Source of the DNA: JBBDXA01 sp040902585
GTDB lineage: Bacteria > Planctomycetota > Phycisphaerae > Phycisphaerales > Phycisphaeraceae
Direction of reading: 5' to 3'
NCBI GenBank assembly: GCA_040902585.1
Contig: JBBDXA010000127.1
Location: forward strand, 1 to 28,484
DNA length: 28,484 nt
Every line of letters starts with the position of its first letter. The first letter of the stretch is position 1. Below are positions 1 to 10,865 of the stretch, in pieces. Below the pieces are notes generated by a model. That model was not told the DNA's origin, ran no database searches, and saw nothing but the letters and a program-made list of their open reading frames with translations. The translations under genes and the position numbers were made by a program.

Positions 1-169
1 TTGTGATTCCCTGATCAATCCCCCCTCGCTCATCGCACCGGCCGCGAAGCGTCCGGGCGGCAAGGCCGATAACTCCCATCAGAGCGTTGAAGGCACAATT
101 CGCTTGTACACCGTTGTCAATCATGCCGATCAGGCAAGCAGGGGTCCAACCGCCATACGGAATCCTGGA

Positions 170-673
170 ATGCAGCCACTTGTGCCGTACTATTCATTTT
201 TGATCTTTCACGTGGCGGAAAGACAGTGCGCGATCTCCGTTGATCGCGTGCAGGAGATTATGCCCATGGCGGCGCTCGTGACCCCGCCGGCGGCCCCGCC
301 CATTCTGGCCGGATTCCTGTCGCTGGGCGGCAGCGCGATTGCCGTGTTGCGACTGGAACATCTGCTCGGGTTGGAAGAGAGTCCCCCGCGATTGTTCACG
401 TCTCTGCTGCTGTTGCGTGGTATCAATCCCGCCTCGGCATTCATGGTGCCCAGGGTCGACCAGATCGTCACGATTGCCGAGGCGGTCATCCAATCGGTTC
501 CGGCTGGACACAGCTTCGGTGATTGCGCCAGCGGCATCTTCATTCTGGAAGATCAGCCCGTCGTCATCCTCTCGCCGGACCACGTGCTGCTGGAGAAGGA
601 GCGGCAGTGCCTCCTGTCGTTTGCCGCCGCCGAGCAGGCTCGCCTCCGTGAGATCGAGAAGGTGGTGGCATGA
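170..673 (+). CDS. cheW: CheW-like chemosensory scaffold protein (first copy)
   Basis: A single CheW domain fills almost the whole 167-aa protein, from YYSFLIF near residue 7 to VVILSPDHVL near residue 133. CheW proteins couple chemoreceptors to the CheA kinase in the cytoplasmic array. The frame is open from a TTG at 104, but the ATG at 170 is preferred because the CheW domain begins just after it and the extra 22 residues look unstructured. The gene opens an operon: its stop overlaps the ATG of the following cheR by 4 bases (ATGA). By position and by the following CheR-TPR gene it corresponds to WspB of Wsp-type systems; that correspondence is inference. The 169 bases upstream hold no promoter I can recognise with confidence. 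Confidence 0.85.
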   Translation: MQPLVPYYSFLIFHVAERQCAISVDRVQEIMPMAALVTPPAAPPILAGFLSLGGSAIAVLRLEHLLGLEESPPRLFTSLLLLRGINPASAFMVPRVDQIVTIAEAVIQSVPAGHSFGDCASGIFILEDQPVVILSPDHVLLEKERQCLLSFAAAEQARLREIEKVVA

Positions 674-2121
674 ATCCGCAATCGACGACTCGCCAGCCAC
701 GCGCCTCCGATGCCGTGAGCAGGCGGCTGACGGAATATGTGATTGCCCGAACCGGGCTGGCGTACTATCGCGACAAGAACGACGAGCTGCACAGACATCT
801 TCATACGCGATTACGTGAACTGGGCCTGAATGACGTCGAGGCTTACCTTCACTTCCTGACGAGCGACGCAGGAGGCGAGGCGGAATTCGATCGGCTGGTC
901 GAGGAACTGACCATCGGTGAAACGTATTTCTTCCGCCATGCCAGCGTGTTTGACGCCCTGCGCGAGCGAATCCTGCCCGAGCTCCTCCATCAGAATCGGG
1001 ACCGACGACGATTGCGGATCTGGAGCGCCGGCTGCTCCTTCGGAGCCGAACCCTATTCCCTCTCCATCGTGCTGCGAAAGCAGCTTGCCCATCTGACAGC
1101 AGGCTGGGCCATCCAGATCGTCGGCACCGATGTGAATCGTCGGTTTCTCGCCAGAGCCCGCGAGGGAAGCTTCGAAGACTGGGCGTTTCGCGGCGTCGGC
1201 GACGAGGTGAAGCGCGATTGCTTCTCGCGAGGGCCGTCAGGGTGGCGCATCGCGCCGCGCTTTCAGCAGGATGTGACGTTTGAGCATCACAACCTCGTCA
1301 CGGATGCGATCCCGTCGGCGGCGGCCGGTCTCTACGATTTCGATCTGATTCTGTGCCGCAACGTGATGATCTATTTCAGTAGCGCCACGGCAGATCAGGC
1401 GGTGTCGGGGTTCTTCAACTGCCTCGTAGAAGGCGGATTGCTCATTGTGGGGCATGCCGAGTCGAACGTGGAGCGGTTTCGTTCCTTTCGCACCATCAAC
1501 GAGGCCCATGCCGTCTACTACAGGCGGTCCTCGAATGAACCGGATGTCGGCGCGCCGGCGCGAGTTGATGGCGCTGCCGCGCAGTCTCCGGGACTCGGCG
1601 CGCTGCAAACGCTTCCTTTTGTGGAGCCTTCCGTAATCCACCATGATCGCCCGGAACGTCCATCCTCGCGGCAGACCTTCAGCTCAGGCGTTGAGCCCGC
1701 GGAGACCTTTGATGCTGATTCCGCCAAGGCACTCCTGCACGTGCGGGAGCTGGCCGATCGTGGCGAGATGGAAAACGCCGTGAATCGCTGCGCCCGCCTG
1801 GTTGAGACGGACAAGCTGAATCCGTCAGTTCATCTGTATCACGGTCTGCTTCTTGACCAAACGGGCAACGTGGAAGGAGCGGAGCGGTCCCTGCGGCGGG
1901 CCGTCTATCTGAACCGCCACTGCCCACTGAGCCACTACTACCTGGGCATGAATCAGAAACGGCGCGGATTGATCGCGGAAGCGGTCCGGTCGTTGAACAA
2001 TGCGCTGGACCTGCTGTCGCGAATGGACGATTCGACGATTATCACTCACGGCGACGACGTCACGATCGGCGACCTGCGAAGAATGGCGATGGCCCATCTT
2101 GAGGGCATAAAGATTCAATGA
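670..2121 (+). CDS. cheR: CheR-type receptor methyltransferase with C-terminal TPR tail (WspC-like)
   Basis: CheR methylates glutamates of chemoreceptors using S-adenosylmethionine. Residues about 15-75 form the all-alpha N-terminal domain. The catalytic domain spans about 80-285, with ELTIGETYFFR (79-89), the SAM-binding GCSFGAEPYS loop (121-130), GTDVN (152-156) and LILCRNVMIYF (226-236). A low-complexity linker (about 287-350) leads to tetratricopeptide-like helices (about 355-450), with pairs such as LYHGLLLDQTG and SHYYLGMNQKRRG. At 483 aa it is far longer than plain CheR (about 280 aa). A TPR extension is typical of WspC and FrzF-class methyltransferases in alternative-function chemosensory systems. 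It is coupled by 4-base ATGA overlaps to cheW on both sides. Confidence 0.93.
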   Translation: MNPQSTTRQPRASDAVSRRLTEYVIARTGLAYYRDKNDELHRHLHTRLRELGLNDVEAYLHFLTSDAGGEAEFDRLVEELTIGETYFFRHASVFDALRERILPELLHQNRDRRRLRIWSAGCSFGAEPYSLSIVLRKQLAHLTAGWAIQIVGTDVNRRFLARAREGSFEDWAFRGVGDEVKRDCFSRGPSGWRIAPRFQQDVTFEHHNLVTDAIPSAAAGLYDFDLILCRNVMIYFSSATADQAVSGFFNCLVEGGLLIVGHAESNVERFRSFRTINEAHAVYYRRSSNEPDVGAPARVDGAAAQSPGLGALQTLPFVEPSVIHHDRPERPSSRQTFSSGVEPAETFDADSAKALLHVRELADRGEMENAVNRCARLVETDKLNPSVHLYHGLLLDQTGNVEGAERSLRRAVYLNRHCPLSHYYLGMNQKRRGLIAEAVRSLNNALDLLSRMDDSTIITHGDDVTIGDLRRMAMAHLEGIKIQ

Positions 2122-2768
2122 AACGGCAAGGTCAGAATATCGATTGGGTCCATGTGAAGCAGCGGCTGAAGGAGGCCGAGCAGACGCTGCATCTTGCGCT
2201 TCATGAGGATGAAGCCGTCCGCGAGGCCACCTTCGCCCGCCGAGCGGTTGAAATGGCGCGTCGCCCCGCCAGCGGTGAATCCGCCGCGCGAACTGACGGC
2301 GGTCAGGTGCCGGTGCTGACCTTTCGCCTGGCGGACGAGCACTTTGCCTTGCCTTTAAACGAGATCGTTGAAGTACTGAGCCTGGCGAAATGCACCGCAT
2401 TGCCCGCAGGGCCGGCGGAGGTCGTGGGTGTCATGAGCATCGCCGGCGAACTTCGCTCGGTGCTCAGCCTCAAGCGAATGCTGAATCTCGAGAACCAGAC
2501 AAACTCGACGCAAGGCTTCGTTCTCCTGGTTCGCGTTGCCCAGCGCGAGATCGCTTTCAGCATTGACGAAGTTGAGAAACTCACCACAGTCGGCCGGCAG
2601 CAGTTGAGTGCTCCCGCGGAGGCGGCTGCGTTGATAGCAAAGTATGCGAGTGGAAGGACATCCGACGGAGTGCCCGTCCTGAATCCGGCATTGCTGGCCC
2701 AACATCCCGTCCTGAGCGAATCACTGCAAACACCTTTGACGTCCTCGCCGCGAACCGCGCGGCGATGA
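2118..2768 (+). CDS. cheW: CheW-like protein with N-terminal extension (second copy, WspD-like)
   Basis: This 216-aa protein has an N-terminal helical extension (residues 1-60) before a CheW domain (about 64-195), which starts at VLTFRLADEHFALPLNEIVEVL and includes GVMSIAGELRSVLSLKRML. Two CheW proteins in one operon, the second carrying an N-terminal extension and placed directly after CheR-TPR, is the arrangement of WspB/WspC/WspD in Pseudomonas. It probably acts as a second adaptor between receptor and kinase, or a competing one; the sequence does not say which. The start codon overlaps the cheR stop (ATGA) and 21 bases separate its stop from the receptor gene. Confidence 0.87.
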   Translation: MKRQGQNIDWVHVKQRLKEAEQTLHLALHEDEAVREATFARRAVEMARRPASGESAARTDGGQVPVLTFRLADEHFALPLNEIVEVLSLAKCTALPAGPAEVVGVMSIAGELRSVLSLKRMLNLENQTNSTQGFVLLVRVAQREIAFSIDEVEKLTTVGRQQLSAPAEAAALIAKYASGRTSDGVPVLNPALLAQHPVLSESLQTPLTSSPRTARR

Positions 2769-2789
2769 TTCAGACCTTTGGAGATATCC

Positions 2790-4397
2790 ATGTTGAACTG
2801 GTTCACACAATTTTCGACACGTGCCAAGCTCTATGCGGGTTTTGGCGTCATGATCCTGTTTCTCGCTGTGGTGATTGTGGCGGCGCTGGCCAGCCTCGAT
2901 TCGATTCAGCAGGCCAAGCAGTTCGCAACGGACCTGGTGGATGTCAACGCAGATCTGAACCAGCAGCGAGCCCAAGGGCTTGCCGCCATTCTGGCCAAGG
3001 ACAAGGCGGACGTCGAAGCGATCCGTCGTGGAATCGAAGCAAACGCCAAGTCCATTGACGAGGCGTTAGCGCGACTGACGGCAACTGCACAGGGTGACCC
3101 GCCCACGGCGCGCCGCCTGGACGAACTGAAGGAAACATTGCTGGCCTACCGGGCCGGTCGCCAGACGCAGTTCCGCCTGGTCCTGGAGGGGAATGCGGAG
3201 CAGGCGCAGACGCTCGCGGTGTCGTCGCAGGATGATCGATTCAGCAAGGTCCGCAACATCGTGCTGGATCTGGGTGCCAAGTCGCGCGATGAAGCCGACC
3301 GCACGGCACGCAGCGCCGTCACTTTCTTCTGTATCGTCGGCGTGACGGGGCTGGTGGTAGCGGTGGGTCTGGCCATTCTTCTCAATCAGTTGATTGCCGG
3401 TCGCCTTTCGATGTTCATGCAGTTCGTCGAACGCGTCGGCCGCGGCGACCTCACTCAAACCGCAGGGGTCCAGGGCACCAATCCGAGTGCCAGCCGTAAC
3501 GAGTTGGATAAGCTCGGAATGTTTCTCAACCAGATGGTGGTCGGCCTGCGCGACTTGACCGGACAGACCGCGGAGGTCACCAACAGCCTCAACACCGCGG
3601 CAACGGAGATCCTGGCGTCAACGCAGCAGCAGGCCGCCAGCACCAAGGAGCAGGCGGCGACCGTCCAGCAGATCACCAGCACCATGCAGGAGATCCATCA
3701 GTCCGGCGGCCAGGTCGCCGAACGTGCCAAGCAAGTTGCCGTCGCGGCGGAAGCGGCGTCCGTGACCGCACAGTCGGGATTGCGCGCCGTTGCCGAGACC
3801 AATCGCGCCATGGAATCCATCCGTGAGCAGGTGGAGGAGGTCGCCGAAACGACGGTGGCGCTGAGTGAGAAGACCCAGGCCGTGGGCGAGATCATCATCA
3901 CGGTCAGCGAGATTGCCGAGCAATCCAACCTTCTCTCGCTCAACGCCAGCATTGAAGCGGTCTCCGCCGGTGAACAGGGTGGCCGGTTTGCGGTGGTCGC
4001 CAATGAAATGAAAAACCTGGCAGACCGCGCCAAGCAGTGTACGACGCAGGTGAGGACGATTCTGGGTGACATTCAAAAGGGAATCAACACTTCGGTCATG
4101 TTGACGGAAGAGGCGTTCAAGCGCGTGGAATCGGGTCGCCAGCAGGCCGACCTGACGGAGCGAACCATTCAACAGATGACCGCCACCAGTGAGCAGAGCA
4201 TCCAGGCGTTCCAGCAGATCATCAGCGCCACCAATCAGCAGCAGATCGGCTTCGATCAGGTCACGCAAGGCATGGAGAACATCCGTCAGGCCGCATCGCA
4301 AACGGCCGCGGGTACGTCGCAACTGGAGCGTGCGGTGTCAAACGTTAACGCGGTGAGTAAGCAGTTGAAGACCGCTGTGGGGAGATACCAGATCTGA
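2790..4397 (+). CDS. Methyl-accepting chemotaxis protein, membrane-bound (WspA-like position)
   Basis: A 535-aa chemoreceptor. Order: TM1 (about 15-35), a helical extracytoplasmic sensor of about 140 residues resembling a four-helix bundle, TM2 (about 178-202), HAMP (about 203-256) and a long cytoplasmic coiled coil. The signalling hairpin tip is at about 374-410, where EIAEQSNLLSLNASIEA is close to the family consensus EIADQTNLLALNAAIEA. The coiled coil is rich in Q/E pairs that could be methylation sites. The protein ends in GRYQI, so there is no NWETF-type CheR-docking pentapeptide. The ATG at 2790 is chosen over the in-frame TTG at 2778 because GGAG at 2780-2783 sits 6 bases before it. 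Its stop overlaps the kinase start (TGATG). Confidence 0.93.
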   Translation: MLNWFTQFSTRAKLYAGFGVMILFLAVVIVAALASLDSIQQAKQFATDLVDVNADLNQQRAQGLAAILAKDKADVEAIRRGIEANAKSIDEALARLTATAQGDPPTARRLDELKETLLAYRAGRQTQFRLVLEGNAEQAQTLAVSSQDDRFSKVRNIVLDLGAKSRDEADRTARSAVTFFCIVGVTGLVVAVGLAILLNQLIAGRLSMFMQFVERVGRGDLTQTAGVQGTNPSASRNELDKLGMFLNQMVVGLRDLTGQTAEVTNSLNTAATEILASTQQQAASTKEQAATVQQITSTMQEIHQSGGQVAERAKQVAVAAEAASVTAQSGLRAVAETNRAMESIREQVEEVAETTVALSEKTQAVGEIIITVSEIAEQSNLLSLNASIEAVSAGEQGGRFAVVANEMKNLADRAKQCTTQVRTILGDIQKGINTSVMLTEEAFKRVESGRQQADLTERTIQQMTATSEQSIQAFQQIISATNQQQIGFDQVTQGMENIRQAASQTAAGTSQLERAVSNVNAVSKQLKTAVGRYQI

Positions 4398-7060
4398 TGA
4401 ACAAGGCCCAGACGGCGCTCGCCGCATTTCAGGCGGAGCACCGGGAACAACTTGAGGGCATCCGTCGCGGCCTGAGGGCTTGTGCCGGAAGCGATCCGCG
4501 CGCTGCTCGCGCTGGCCTGGAGGAAGCGTACCGCTTGGCACACCGCTTCAAGGCCGGTGCGCGGGATTGCGAGCTGCCCCAGTTGGAGGCGATCGGCCGC
4601 GGCATCGAGACGGCGCTGTCGCGCCTGCGCGAAGGCAAGATCCAACCTGACGCACAAGTCACCGGTGCCATTGATGCCGCGCTGAACGCTGTCGAGGATT
4701 GGATGGCGGCGCTGGCGGCGGGAAGTGAACGGCGTCATCCCGTCGCCGCTCTGGAGGCTCTTTACAAGGTTCTTGGAATGGACGCGCCAACGGACAAGGC
4801 AGCCACATCAGACCTCGATCTCCTGAGTCGGGTGCGAGCCGCGTTTCAGGAGGAATATCGCGAGTACCTGGATGGACTGACCAGGTTTCTTTCCAACGCG
4901 GAACATGGACAGGGTGCCCCGGATCGCGCGGGCATCGACGAAGCATTCCGCATCGGCCACAGCCTCAAGGGCGCGGCGCGGGTTGCTGAAGTCCCCGTGG
5001 TCGAGACGCTGGGCCATCGCCTGGAAACGCTCCTGGCGCGGGTGCGTGAAGGCACCATCGAGCTCGACAAACTCTGTCTGTCGGCGATTCAGGACGTCAT
5101 CGAGGCCATCGAAAGCGAAATGGCCCGGCTATCAACGAATCAGCCTTCGCTCGGCCAGCCTGCCGTGGTGGGCGTGCTCGACGCGGTTCTCGCCGGCGGC
5201 GTCCAACTCCCTTCCGTCGAGCCGGCGGACGTCGATGATCTCGATCGCGGCAAGGGTTCACCTGCCGTTGCCGAACCTTCGCCGGCGGAAAAGGGCGTGC
5301 CGGGGGCGCACGGCGAAACGGTTCGCGTCAGCGTCGATTCCCTCGACCGCCTCGCGCAATCAGCCGATCGGCTTCACGGTGAAATCGTTCGCTGCGACGA
5401 GGTGACCGGCGAACTGGCCCGCTTTCAGGAATTACTCGACGAACTGGGCCGTGAATGGGAGTCCGTGTGCAGAACCTCGTCCAAAGGGCTGCGCCAGTTG
5501 GAAGCCATGCCCGAGTTTGCCGGGCTGGCGCGGTATCTGGGCTTTGCCGTCCAGCAGACGCGCCGGCTCCAGCGGCAGGAGCGCAAAGTCCGTCTGCTTC
5601 AGCAGCACACCACGTGGTCGCTGTCTTCCGTCAGCCACGAACTTCGACGCGAGGTCAGACGGGCCCGGCTGGTGTCGGCCGACAGCGTATTGCACGGTCT
5701 GCAAAGACACGTCCGTGACCTTGCCCGCGACCTGGAAAAAAAGGTCGACTTCCAGACCGTGGGCCTTCAGATTCCTGCCGACCGCGCCGTGCTTCAGGCC
5801 CTGAAAGACCCGCTGATGCACATGCTGCGCAACGCGCTGGTTCACGGCATTGAAAGCCCCGCCCAACGCCGCCGCAAGAACAAGAGTGAAACCGGCCAAC
5901 TCAGGCTGGAGTTGCAGGTCGTCGGTCCTCGTTTTGAGGCTTCGGTTCATGACGATGGTGCGGGCATCGATCTGGTGAAGGTTGAGCAGATTGCAAGGCG
6001 GCGCGGACTGCTTGGCGATCAGGTGAATCGTTCGCCCCTGGAGCTTGCAAGACTGATTTTCGAGCCTGGCTTCACCACCACCGATACGGTGACCGAACTG
6101 GCCGGCCGCGGCATGGGTCTGTCAGTGGTTCAAGAGGCGGCGGCGCGGTTGCGCGGCGAGGTGTTCCTGCGGCAGCGGTCAGACGCCGGGACGTGCATGG
6201 TCATCTCGGTGCCCCTGTCCATGTCCACTCACCGCGTCCTGCTCGTCACCTGCGCCCAGCAGACACTGGCCCTTCCCGTGGAGGCCATCCAGAGCCTTGT
6301 GAAGGTGCGCCGAGCGGACATTGGAATGATCGAAGGCCGACACACACTCGAAGTGGACGGCGAACCGGTCCCGCTGACATCCTTGGCCCAGTTATTGCAG
6401 ATCGAAGAACGCGGCGTCAGCGTGAATGGCGACAGCTTCTTCGCCGTGGTGCTGCGATCCAATAGCGCAAGCGTGGCGGCGGCGGTGGACACGATCGTCG
6501 CCGAGAGAGAAATGGTGGTCAAGAACCTGGACGCGGTGGCGGCGCGGGTCAGTCATTTCTCCGGCGGCGTGCTGCTGGAAACGGGTGATGTCGCGCTGAT
6601 GGTCCACCCTGCCGCCATCATCGCTAACGCCCGACGATTGGAGCGTCACGAGCTTGTGATTGAACACGTGGACGCGGCACCGACGACACGTCGGCCGGTC
6701 GTCCTGGTGGTCGACGACTCCTTCACCGCGCGCACGCTCGAGAAAGGCATTATGGAGGCCCAGGGCTTCGACGTGCGCGTCGCTGTCGACGGCATCGAAG
6801 CGCTGTCGCTGCTCAAGTTCCTCGATGTCGACGTGGTGATCAGCGACATTCAAATGCCTCGCCTGGATGGTTTCGGTCTGCTGGAACAAATGAAGCAGCA
6901 GCCCAGGCTGGCGAACATTCCCGTCATCTTAGTGACATCGCTGGAAGGCAGGGAGGACAAGGAGCGCGGGATGGCGCTGGGGGCCGATGCTTACGTCGTG
7001 AAGCGGAAATTCGATCACGAGGAACTGACGCGGACCATCAGGCAGTTTGTGCGTGTCTGA
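4397..7060 (+). CDS. cheA: Hybrid CheA kinase: HPt-HPt-dimerisation-HATPase-CheW-REC (WspE-like)
   Basis: This 887-aa sensor kinase autophosphorylates and passes phosphate to receivers. Two HPt domains lie at the N-terminus: the first has H49 in a divergent AHRFKAGA motif and the second H188 in canonical GHSLKGAA. The dimerisation region is about 307-450. The ATPase follows, with N-box DPLMHMLRNALVHGIE (471-486), G1 DDGAGID (519-525) and G2 GRGMGLSVV (570-578). A CheW-like regulatory domain occupies about 608-745. A C-terminal receiver (about 767-887) keeps the acidic pair D773/D774, phosphoacceptor D817 and K869. A fused receiver is typical of WspE and FrzE, not of enteric CheA. The start overlaps the receptor stop, and the gene is followed 30 bases later by cheB. 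Confidence 0.95.
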   Translation: MNKAQTALAAFQAEHREQLEGIRRGLRACAGSDPRAARAGLEEAYRLAHRFKAGARDCELPQLEAIGRGIETALSRLREGKIQPDAQVTGAIDAALNAVEDWMAALAAGSERRHPVAALEALYKVLGMDAPTDKAATSDLDLLSRVRAAFQEEYREYLDGLTRFLSNAEHGQGAPDRAGIDEAFRIGHSLKGAARVAEVPVVETLGHRLETLLARVREGTIELDKLCLSAIQDVIEAIESEMARLSTNQPSLGQPAVVGVLDAVLAGGVQLPSVEPADVDDLDRGKGSPAVAEPSPAEKGVPGAHGETVRVSVDSLDRLAQSADRLHGEIVRCDEVTGELARFQELLDELGREWESVCRTSSKGLRQLEAMPEFAGLARYLGFAVQQTRRLQRQERKVRLLQQHTTWSLSSVSHELRREVRRARLVSADSVLHGLQRHVRDLARDLEKKVDFQTVGLQIPADRAVLQALKDPLMHMLRNALVHGIESPAQRRRKNKSETGQLRLELQVVGPRFEASVHDDGAGIDLVKVEQIARRRGLLGDQVNRSPLELARLIFEPGFTTTDTVTELAGRGMGLSVVQEAAARLRGEVFLRQRSDAGTCMVISVPLSMSTHRVLLVTCAQQTLALPVEAIQSLVKVRRADIGMIEGRHTLEVDGEPVPLTSLAQLLQIEERGVSVNGDSFFAVVLRSNSASVAAAVDTIVAEREMVVKNLDAVAARVSHFSGGVLLETGDVALMVHPAAIIANARRLERHELVIEHVDAAPTTRRPVVLVVDDSFTARTLEKGIMEAQGFDVRVAVDGIEALSLLKFLDVDVVISDIQMPRLDGFGLLEQMKQQPRLANIPVILVTSLEGREDKERGMALGADAYVVKRKFDHEELTRTIRQFVRV

Positions 7061-7090
7061 TGCCTTGGCGCTGGCGCGCCGGAGACCTAC

Positions 7091-8169
7091 ATGAGCAGAA
7101 TCCGAGTCATGATCGTGGAGGATTCCCGCGTCGTGCGCCAGTTCCTGGAACACCTGATCGAGCGCGATCCGCGCCTGGAAGTCGTGGCGTCCGTGGGGTC
7201 GGCCGAATCGGCGCTGCGAATGATGGATCGCGCTTCGCCCGATGTCATTTCCATGGACATCCAGCTACCGGGCATGAACGGGTTTGAAGCCACGCAACGA
7301 ATCATGTCGGAGCGGCCCACGCCGATCGTGGTCATCGCCGCCAGCGTCCAGACAGGGGATTTGAATATGGCCATGAACGCGCTGCGTGCCGGCGCCTTGG
7401 CCGTGGTCGAAAAACCTCCGGGTCTGAATCACGGCGAGTACCAGGCACGGGCCCAACAGATCTGCACCCAGTTGGCGATCATGAGCCAGGTCAAGGTCGT
7501 TCGGCAGCGGTTTCGTAATGGATCGCTCTATCGCAGCCCAAAGACATCGACGATATCCCTGTCGCCGTCGTTTGCGCCGACTGATTCGTCGCGTCACCCG
7601 GAACGAATGGTCGGTGTCGTCGCTTCGACGGGAGGCCCCAAAGCCCTGGAATCCATCCTGCGGAAGTTGCCCGCGGACTTCCCGTTTCCGATCCTTCTGG
7701 TTCAGCACATGACGACAGGGTTCATGGAGGGGTTCGTCCAATGGCTCAATGGCGTCTGCGCGCTGCGCGTGGAGCTCGCGCGGGACGGCCAGCGTGCCCA
7801 ACCGGGCTGCGTTCATGTGGCTCCTGACGATCGACACCTGCGGCTCGATGGCCGGCATTTGCGGCTGGATGATGGCGAACCCATCTGCATGCAGCGCCCG
7901 TCGGGAACCGCGCTGCTGGAATCCATGGCCGGAAGTCTGGGTGAGAATGCCGTGGGCGTCGTGCTCACGGGCATGGGGACTGACGGCGCGGAGGGATTGC
8001 TCCAGATGCGTCGCGCCGGTGCTCACACCATGACCGAAGACGCATCGACAGCCGTGGTATTTGGCATGCCCAAGGCGGCTGTGGAGTTGGGAGCCTCATG
8101 CGAATCCCTTCCACTGGGACAGATCGCCGCCCGCCTCCTGTCAATGCATGCCCTCAGCGAGGTTATCTG

Positions 8170-8170
<1 letters not shown>
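7091..8170 (+). CDS. cheB: CheB receptor methylesterase/deamidase with N-terminal receiver
   Basis: CheB removes methyl groups from chemoreceptors when phosphorylated. The N-terminal receiver (1-120) has E10/D11, phosphoacceptor D56 in SMDIQLPG and K108. A basic, serine-rich linker (about 135-172) joins it to the methylesterase domain, which carries the catalytic triad S179 (ASTGG), H206 (QHM) and D298 (GMGTDGA). All key residues are present, so both domains should be active. The length of 359 aa is normal for the family. The ATG at 7091 has GGAG 6 bases upstream (7081-7084). The stop overlaps the start of the next kinase gene (TGATG), which indicates translational coupling. Confidence 0.95.
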
Positions 8171-10707
<2,537 letters not shown>

Positions 10708-10865
10708 CGACCGTTGCCAACCGGAAAAAGTGGAACAGCCGCGTCGGCCTTCGCGCCATGGCGCTCGATGAGGTTATCGCCCTTGCCTTGCCGGTCCCAC
10801 AACACACGCCAGGGGGCCGCTGCCGATACAGACATTGCATTATTCTCATCTTCAATTACTGAATC

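Noticed and set aside
7060..7287. A short + strand frame starting at the end of the CheA gene
   Set aside because: It overlaps most of the CheB receiver in another frame, and CheB has a proper Shine-Dalgarno and all catalytic residues.
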